This document shows positions 5,542-5,723 of a stretch of DNA of 5,723 nt, piece by piece. The stretch covers positions 1 to 5,723 of the forward strand of contig JANYAJ010000298.1 of assembly GCA_025361385.1 (NCBI GenBank), in the 5' to 3' direction. The stretch's first letter is position 1. The number at the start of each line of letters is the position of its first letter. Under the pieces are notes generated by a model. That model was given only the letters and a program-made list of their open reading frames with translations. It ran no database searches and had not been told where the DNA came from. The position numbers and the translations under genes are program-made. The DNA comes from Nitrospira sp. Its GTDB lineage: Bacteria > Nitrospirota > Nitrospiria > Nitrospirales > Nitrospiraceae.

Positions 5542-5723
5542 ACGACTCCTGATAATGGTTCACCCGAGAATAGGTTCTCAATATCGCGCAACCAGATCTC
5601 ACACATCAAAACCGCATCGGGAGGGATGAGAGCCGGAATACCCTTATCCCGGTAGGCCAGGTGCGGACTCACGCGGACGTTCCGATAGCCCCCGACTTTC
5701 ATACCGATGAGCGCATGCTCGAT
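5538..5723 (-). CDS. FKBP-type peptidyl-prolyl cis-trans isomerase, C-terminal part (partial at window edge)
   Basis: The last 61 residues of a protein whose start lies beyond the right edge. Reading the minus strand from 5723 gives the FKBP C-terminal pattern: ALIGMKVGGYRNVRVSPHLAY (4-24, helix and strand), then RDKGIPALIPPDAVLMCEIWL (25-45), then DIENL. Tyr24 matches the active-site Tyr82 of FKBP12, and IPPDAVL matches the conserved IPPxAxL loop. The usual Gly after AY is Arg25, and VSPHLAY replaces the common IPP version. The family catalyses proline isomerisation in protein folding; the remaining active-site residues and any signal peptide are outside the window. Stop TGA (5540-5538) overlaps the DUF1499 ATG, so the two are very likely in one operon. 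Confidence 0.88.
   Translation of the reverse strand: MEHALIGMKVGGYRNVRVSPHLAYRDKGIPALIPPDAVLMCEIWLRDIENLFSGEPLSGVV

Overview
The window is bacterial chromosomal DNA with a moderately high G+C content. Everything in it looks like ordinary Gram-negative-type chromosome: an RND efflux pump, short standalone PilZ, SCP2 and DUF1499 proteins, and an FKBP isomerase. The gene mix and the short dispersed repeats with palindromic ends remind me of Nitrospira (phylum Nitrospirota). That assignment is an inference from gene style and could not be checked by a search.

Layout. Bases 1-3000 (+) hold most of an AcrB-type RND inner-membrane transporter whose first ~60-65 residues lie outside the window. Bases 3001-3239 hold no gene but carry a ~190-bp repeat element (copy 1). 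On the minus strand follow an SCP2-domain protein (3240-3572) and, upstream of it, a divergent S-adenosylmethionine-decarboxylase-like pyruvoyl protein (3643-4083). A strong GC hairpin lies between the two. The control region 4084-4260 contains an extended -10 candidate, a perfect 7+7 dyad and two more inverted repeats. It also serves a small plus-strand zinc-ribbon protein (4261-4440). Directly at that gene's stop codon begins a second copy of the repeat element (4441-4629), inverted relative to copy 1. After a featureless gap comes a minus-strand cluster read right to left: FKBP-type prolyl isomerase (C-terminus only, 5538-5723), DUF1499 protein (5179-5541, overlapping the FKBP stop by 4 bp) and a PilZ c-di-GMP-binding protein (4785-5108).

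How it fits together. Both repeat copies sit exactly at convergent gene junctions (RND> <SCP2 and zinc ribbon> <PilZ). Their 82-bp cores are identical at 81 positions in inverted orientation, while the outer arms have diverged. The SpeD-like protein keeps the Ser/His/Cys triad needed to make and use a pyruvoyl group but lacks the usual residues around it, so its substrate may not be S-adenosylmethionine. No complete pathway is encoded here. The most interesting items are the SpeD-like protein with its palindromic control region and the two-layer repeat element.
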